Notes under the pieces: generated by a model
What the model was told of the DNA's origin: nothing
Database searches by the model: none
What the model saw: the letters and a program-made list of their open reading frames with translations, nothing else
NCBI GenBank assembly: GCA_947503365.1
Contig: CANNDT010000027.1
Coordinates: 1-49,312, forward strand
Length of the DNA stretch: 49,312 nt
From: CANNDT01 sp945876205
GTDB lineage: Bacteria; Acidobacteriota; Vicinamibacteria; Vicinamibacterales; UBA2999
Direction of reading: 5' to 3'
Shown here: piece by piece, positions 45,610 through 49,312 of the stretch
Position numbering within the stretch: position 1 is the stretch's first letter
Layout: the number at the start of each line of letters is the position of its first letter
Position numbers and translations under genes: made by a program

Positions 45610-47764
45610 CGCCCCGCTCTCCTTTGGGCCTCGCCCTTGGTTGTTTCTGAGCAGCGGCTGAGATGAATGCGGGATCGATCGACGCCATCAAGCCGTTAAC
45701 CACCGTCCGCGCAGCGAGGAACTTGTCGGCAATCGGCGCCGCTACATCCCACGTTTGCCGAAGCGTGTTTATTGCCAGGCGTGCCGTGTGCCCCGCCATC
45801 AAGCATCGGCAGTCACCGTCGGTGACGCGCACGCCACCGGCCTTCATTGCTGCGACATCGCGTTCAACCGAGGCCAGAAGATCCTGGAATTGCACCGGCC
45901 TCGTTCCGCCCATGGGTCGACAGACAAAGACCGAATCGAGAACCGACGATCCTGTGCCAGCGATGTGCAGTGAGGCGCCCATTTCCGCCGCAGCGGGCAA
46001 CGTAGCCAGGCACTCGAGTTGTGCGTCGAGCACAGCGACCACAATCGGCAGGTACGCGAACGGATCGTTGTGGTGGTACGTGAACACGAACGGAGCACCA
46101 GGCTTGAGCGCGGCCGCATAATGCCGGAACACCTGTGAAAGCCCTTTGCCAAAGTGTTCGAGCCCGCGTGCCATGGAAGCATTTCCCGTCAACTCGCCAC
46201 TGTGCCGGGTCGAAGCCACGCGAAACTCTGGGTGGTCAGCCGCCAAGCCAAGTCGCAGCCAGACAAAGCAGAAGTCCATGAGCTCGGCGTACTGAACGTT
46301 GTCAAAATATGGCGGATCGGTAAACACTCCGTCCAGACGTACGCCCGTAAGATCAACATCGCCAGCGGGCCCAGCTTGCAGCCAGGCGCTTCTCTGTTCG
46401 TCGGTATCGGCGGCTGAACTTGCGAATCGAGCTTCGATTCGTTCGCCAAGCACAGGGATCTTGCGCTTGCGCCCAGCGTCGACTCGGGTCTCGAACGGGG
46501 CGGTGCAGTAATCCTTCGCTCGAAGATACTTTTCGATGAAGTGGCGGAAGCCACCAGCGCCCACCTTGGGGAAACCCAGCACGTTGTTTTCGCACTGAAG
46601 GAGCCCCACCGGAAAGCCATGCACGCTGAAGATGTCTTGACACTTGAGTGCATAGGTGTCGTAACGACACAGCATGTTCTGGTAGCGCAGAAAATCAGAA
46701 AAGACCGTCAGCAGTGCCTCGCGTTCTGTCGGTCCTGGCACAGCGAGAATCCGTCGGAGCAGTAGTCCCAAGCCCAGCAGTTGCCGGTCGTTGAACATCT
46801 CTCTGTAGCGTCGGTATCCCCAACGATGCAGGCGCGCCGTTTCGTCCCCGTTTGGTATCTCGTCGTTTGGAATCGGCAGGTCGACGCTTTCGCGCAGGAG
46901 CTTGGCCCCTAGGGTGAATCTGGCGAGATCCTGCCCGTCCGGCGCCTTGAAGAAGCGGCCCGTGTGCGAAGGCTTGCAATGCTCGCAGTGGTATTCGATC
47001 GCCCACATGCGATGTTCAGGCGGACGCGAAAGAAGAGGGCGCTGTGGAAAGGCGAACTCGCGCCTGCACTGACGGCACTCGATGTGCTGTCGGCGTGCCG
47101 GACCTTCGGCGTAGACGTCACTCCGACATTCGACACAGGCCGCAGGCCGCTTTCGAGTCGGAACGTGTTCGTACTCATTCAAATGGCCGCACGCGTGGCA
47201 CACGACAACATTTGTGGGGTGGCGGACCGCCTCGGCCAAGAGATATCCGGGAAAGAGGTCATTCTCCGCGCTGCAGTACGGGCATGACTCGGTCTTAACC
47301 CACAGAAAATATTTCACATGCGCGAGCCTGCGGCATTGTCGGCATTGCGTGCGATAGAGGTTGCCGATCGATTCGTCAACGCTCGCAGCGACGGCCTGTG
47401 CGGCTGAGCGAAATGCTTCTCGGTCGATCCCGACGAGCCCTTGCCTTACTATCCAGTGCGCCATCGGGTTGATGTCGGAGCCGATGACGCTGAGTCCCAG
47501 TCGATTCGCCTCGAACACTGTCGTTCCGCCGCCCATGAACGGATCGGCAATCACGCCCCGCAGTTCGTGCGCTCGCCAGTACGCAGACGCCAACGCTTCG
47601 TCGCCGTTGAACTCCGACAGCAAGAGATTGCGGAACAGTGTCCCGGGTCGGCGCGCAAACCATTTGTGGATGCCGATCAACGGACGGTAGTTCTGCTGAA
47701 TCTGTTTCTCGCGCAATGCAAGACCAGCCGCGAACGCCGGATCGAAATTGGTCTCGATGCTCAA
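45590..47764 (-). CDS. Zn-ribbon-rich DNA methyltransferase (COG1743-like)
   Basis: The 724-residue enzyme has the SAM motif DPFMGGGTT (residues 74-82) followed by SDINPMAHW, and the catalytic DPPYFDN near residue 485, the usual order for amino-methyltransferases (m6A or m4C). Between them are paired CxxC motifs: C141/C144 with C161/C164, C189/C192 with C210/C213, and C230/C233 with C260/C263, apparently three zinc ribbons. This resembles the adenine-specific methylase family with Zn-ribbon (COG1743). It should protect host DNA from the overlapping nuclease. Target sequence unknown. Confidence 0.88.
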   Translation of the reverse strand: MSIETNFDPAFAAGLALREKQIQQNYRPLIGIHKWFARRPGTLFRNLLLSEFNGDEALASAYWRAHELRGVIADPFMGGGTTVFEANRLGLSVIGSDINPMAHWIVRQGLVGIDREAFRSAAQAVAASVDESIGNLYRTQCRQCRRLAHVKYFLWVKTESCPYCSAENDLFPGYLLAEAVRHPTNVVVCHACGHLNEYEHVPTRKRPAACVECRSDVYAEGPARRQHIECRQCRREFAFPQRPLLSRPPEHRMWAIEYHCEHCKPSHTGRFFKAPDGQDLARFTLGAKLLRESVDLPIPNDEIPNGDETARLHRWGYRRYREMFNDRQLLGLGLLLRRILAVPGPTEREALLTVFSDFLRYQNMLCRYDTYALKCQDIFSVHGFPVGLLQCENNVLGFPKVGAGGFRHFIEKYLRAKDYCTAPFETRVDAGRKRKIPVLGERIEARFASSAADTDEQRSAWLQAGPAGDVDLTGVRLDGVFTDPPYFDNVQYAELMDFCFVWLRLGLAADHPEFRVASTRHSGELTGNASMARGLEHFGKGLSQVFRHYAAALKPGAPFVFTYHHNDPFAYLPIVVAVLDAQLECLATLPAAAEMGASLHIAGTGSSVLDSVFVCRPMGGTRPVQFQDLLASVERDVAAMKAGGVRVTDGDCRCLMAGHTARLAINTLRQTWDVAAPIADKFLAARTVVNGLMASIDPAFISAAAQKQPRARPKGERGVAAASV

Positions 47765-47812
47765 TGAAAGTCCACTGTTGGCGGTGCGTGGACCGCGATG
47801 GTAGCACGGTGA

Positions 47813-48073
47813 CTACGACTCATCGTCGATCGGAACTGACTCAAACGTTGCGACGAGGCGTTGCGCTCGACAGGCTGCGCACGATCCCGCGCCATCGCAG
47901 CGACAGCCGTGCTCGGCAAGCTCCAGCACGAGGCCAAGCAGGTCTGGCGTCGCGGCGATGACTGGCGCGTTGCGGGGGGAGGCGACCGTTGCGATGAACA
48001 CACTTCCGTCGTGGGTCCAGATCTCGCAGTCGTCATGATCGGAAGCGCGCCACGGTCCAGGCGTGAGCATCAT
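47813..48073 (-). CDS. Small phage-type protein of unknown function
   Basis: The 86-residue product starts MMLTPGPWRASD and continues NAPVIAATPDLLGLVLELAEHG, a pattern seen in small proteins of phages and genomic islands (TPGPW...IAAAPELL). A C-terminal CRCDGAGSCAACRA cluster may bind metal. It lies upstream of the methyltransferase in the same direction, 48 bases away, and may belong to the same mobile unit. Confidence 0.6.
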   Translation of the reverse strand: MMLTPGPWRASDHDDCEIWTHDGSVFIATVASPRNAPVIAATPDLLGLVLELAEHGCRCDGAGSCAACRAQRLVATFESVPIDDES

Positions 48074-48227
48074 GTTCCGCTCCAGTCATTGCAGAATCTG
48101 CCATGCATCCAAGTGCGGATCACTGCGATTCTTGCCAGATCTCCGGCACTCAGGCGCCTTTCGACCCATGGCTGGCAAGCGGCGTACCGTACGGTTGTCC
48201 TGACAACTGACAACCGGGAACTGAAAA

Positions 48228-49312
48228 CTAGAAAAGGGTGGAGGCGACGCGGAGCGCCATGTCTACCCACGGGCCGGGGTAGACGCCGATGCCGATCACG
48301 CCGATCAGGCAGATGACGATCGCGAGGCCGAGCAGGCCGGGGACGGGAATGGGATCTGTGCGGTCGGACGTTTCGATATACATCCGGCGCGCGACGAGCA
48401 GGTAGTAGTAGAGGGCGACGACGGTCAGGACGGCGCCGAGGAAGACCAGGCCGTAGAGACCGCGCTCGATGGCGGCCCAGAAGACATAGAGCTTGGCCCA
48501 GAAGCCGGCGACGAACGGAATGCCGCCGAGCGACAGCAGGAAGATCAGCATCGCCAGCGCGAGCAGAGGCGAGCGCTGCGCGAGGCCCTTGTAGGCATCG
48601 ATGCCGTCAGAGGACTCCGACTGCGCCACGGCCTCGACGACCATGAAGGCGCCCATGTTGCCGAACAGGTAGGCCACCAGGTAGAAGAGCATCATCGCCA
48701 CGCCCGAGCTCGAGAACGCGGCGAGGCCGATGAGCATGTAGCCGATGTGCGCGATGCCCGAGTAGGCGAGCAGCCGCTTGATGTTGCTCTGCGGAATCGC
48801 CATCAGGTTGCCGGTGACGATCGTCATGCCGGCAATCGCCGCGACCATCGGCATCCACATCAGCGAGGTGCTGCCGGCACCTTCGACATACAGCCGGATG
48901 ATGGCGACGAAGCCGGCCGCCTTTGGCGCCACGGCCAACCACGCGACAAACGGCGTGCTGGCGGCCTCATACGCATCGGGCGCCCACATGTGAAACGGGA
49001 ACGCCGCGATCTTGAAGCTCAAACCCGCGAACAGCATCGTCATCCCCAGCACCATCAGGGGACTGCCGTCGGCCAGCGCCGGGCCAATGGCCTCGAGCGC
49101 GGTACTGCCGGTGACGCCGTAGATGAACGACATGCCGTAGGCGATCACGGCCGATGAGACGGTGCCGACGAGGAAGAACTTGAGCGCCGCCTCCGATGTC
49201 GTGGAGTCGCGCTTCAGGAAGCCGGTGAGCACGTAGAGCGGAATCGACATCAGCTCGAACGCGACGAAGATCAGCACCAGGTCGCGCGCCGACGTGGTGC
49301 TGAAAGAGTGTA
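48228..49312 (-). CDS. nuoN: NuoN, NADH-quinone oxidoreductase subunit N (5' end outside window)
   Basis: The frame is open to the window edge, so the visible 361 residues are the C-terminal part of the protein (usual length about 480-500). Antiporter-like membrane helices carry FVAFELMSIPLYVLTGF, SFKIAAFPFHMWAPDAYEAA (conserved Lys and His) and RLLAYSGIAHIGYMLIG, all characteristic of NuoN, a proton-pumping subunit of complex I. The segment FLLSLGGIPFVAGFWAKLYVF is also conserved. It is normally the last gene of the nuo operon; no further nuo gene follows, which fits. Confidence 0.95.
   Translation of the reverse strand, partial: HSFSTTSARDLVLIFVAFELMSIPLYVLTGFLKRDSTTSEAALKFFLVGTVSSAVIAYGMSFIYGVTGSTALEAIGPALADGSPLMVLGMTMLFAGLSFKIAAFPFHMWAPDAYEAASTPFVAWLAVAPKAAGFVAIIRLYVEGAGSTSLMWMPMVAAIAGMTIVTGNLMAIPQSNIKRLLAYSGIAHIGYMLIGLAAFSSSGVAMMLFYLVAYLFGNMGAFMVVEAVAQSESSDGIDAYKGLAQRSPLLALAMLIFLLSLGGIPFVAGFWAKLYVFWAAIERGLYGLVFLGAVLTVVALYYYLLVARRMYIETSDRTDPIPVPGLLGLAIVICLIGVIGIGVYPGPWVDMALRVASTLF

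Noticed and set aside
44554..47764. Larger defence system (BREX or DISARM) around the methyltransferase
   Set aside because: Only methyltransferase and nuclease are present; no PglZ, helicase or other hallmark genes.

Overview
The window is GC-rich DNA from an environmental bacterium. The gene set suggests an Acidobacteriota member, possibly Vicinamibacteria-like: a giant single-chain pyruvate:ferredoxin oxidoreductase, many Tat or Sec exported oxidoreductases and hydrolases, a GMC oxidoreductase/gluconate-dehydrogenase subunit 3/cytochrome c trio, a beta-propeller, and an all-in-one che operon. The taxonomic guess is inference; no rRNA or other phylogenetic marker is present.

Positions 1-7800 are accessory DNA. 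After a truncated YbaK-type gene, a short winged-helix gene and a 21-bp tandem repeat comes a stretch best read as an integron-type gene-cassette array without a visible integrase (positions 1789 to about 7210). Each cassette start (GTTRRRY-like) is the reverse complement of the R'' box in the attC at the end of the same cassette: 9/9 at 1789 versus 3537-3545 and at 5835 versus 6514-6522, and 7/7 of the bases left at 5183 versus 5781-5787. The cassettes carry three RelBE/ParDE-like toxin-antitoxin pairs (one reversed) and one membrane-anchored protein of unknown function. An IS30 element sits in the first cassette. An IS110/IS1111-type element has inserted exactly into the GTT core of the first attC. 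The array ends in a decayed zinc-finger antitoxin fragment and an IS-end-like direct repeat.

Positions 7800-19820 hold central and exported metabolism: NifJ-like PFOR (minus); a secreted metallo-beta-lactamase-fold protein with two tandem paralogous secreted proteins (plus); a minus-strand operon of cytochrome c, YVTN-type beta-propeller and M28 peptidase; and an exported MmgE/PrpD protein.

Positions 19998-28684 form one chemotaxis operon: MCP, CheW, PAS/degenerate-MCP protein, CheA, CheR, CheD, CheY, CheX-like phosphatase, CheB. Most junctions overlap or are only a few bases apart. Both receptor-like proteins carry a C-terminal TYGxF motif that looks like a CheR-tethering pentapeptide. After an exported amidohydrolase (minus) comes a large hybrid kinase with a response regulator, and a convergent second CheB with an NtrC-like receiver.

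Positions 35708-44445 hold exported redox genes: the GMC trio, a cytochrome-porin fusion resembling Cyc2, a secreted FN3-like protein and a Tat-exported FAD reductase. Intergenic DNA here carries a 36-bp dispersed repeat (34/36 identical copies at 38686 and 44516). Positions 44554-47764 encode a probable restriction-modification pair: a PD-(D/E)XK-type nuclease and a Zn-ribbon-rich DNA methyltransferase, of visibly lower GC. The window ends inside nuoN.
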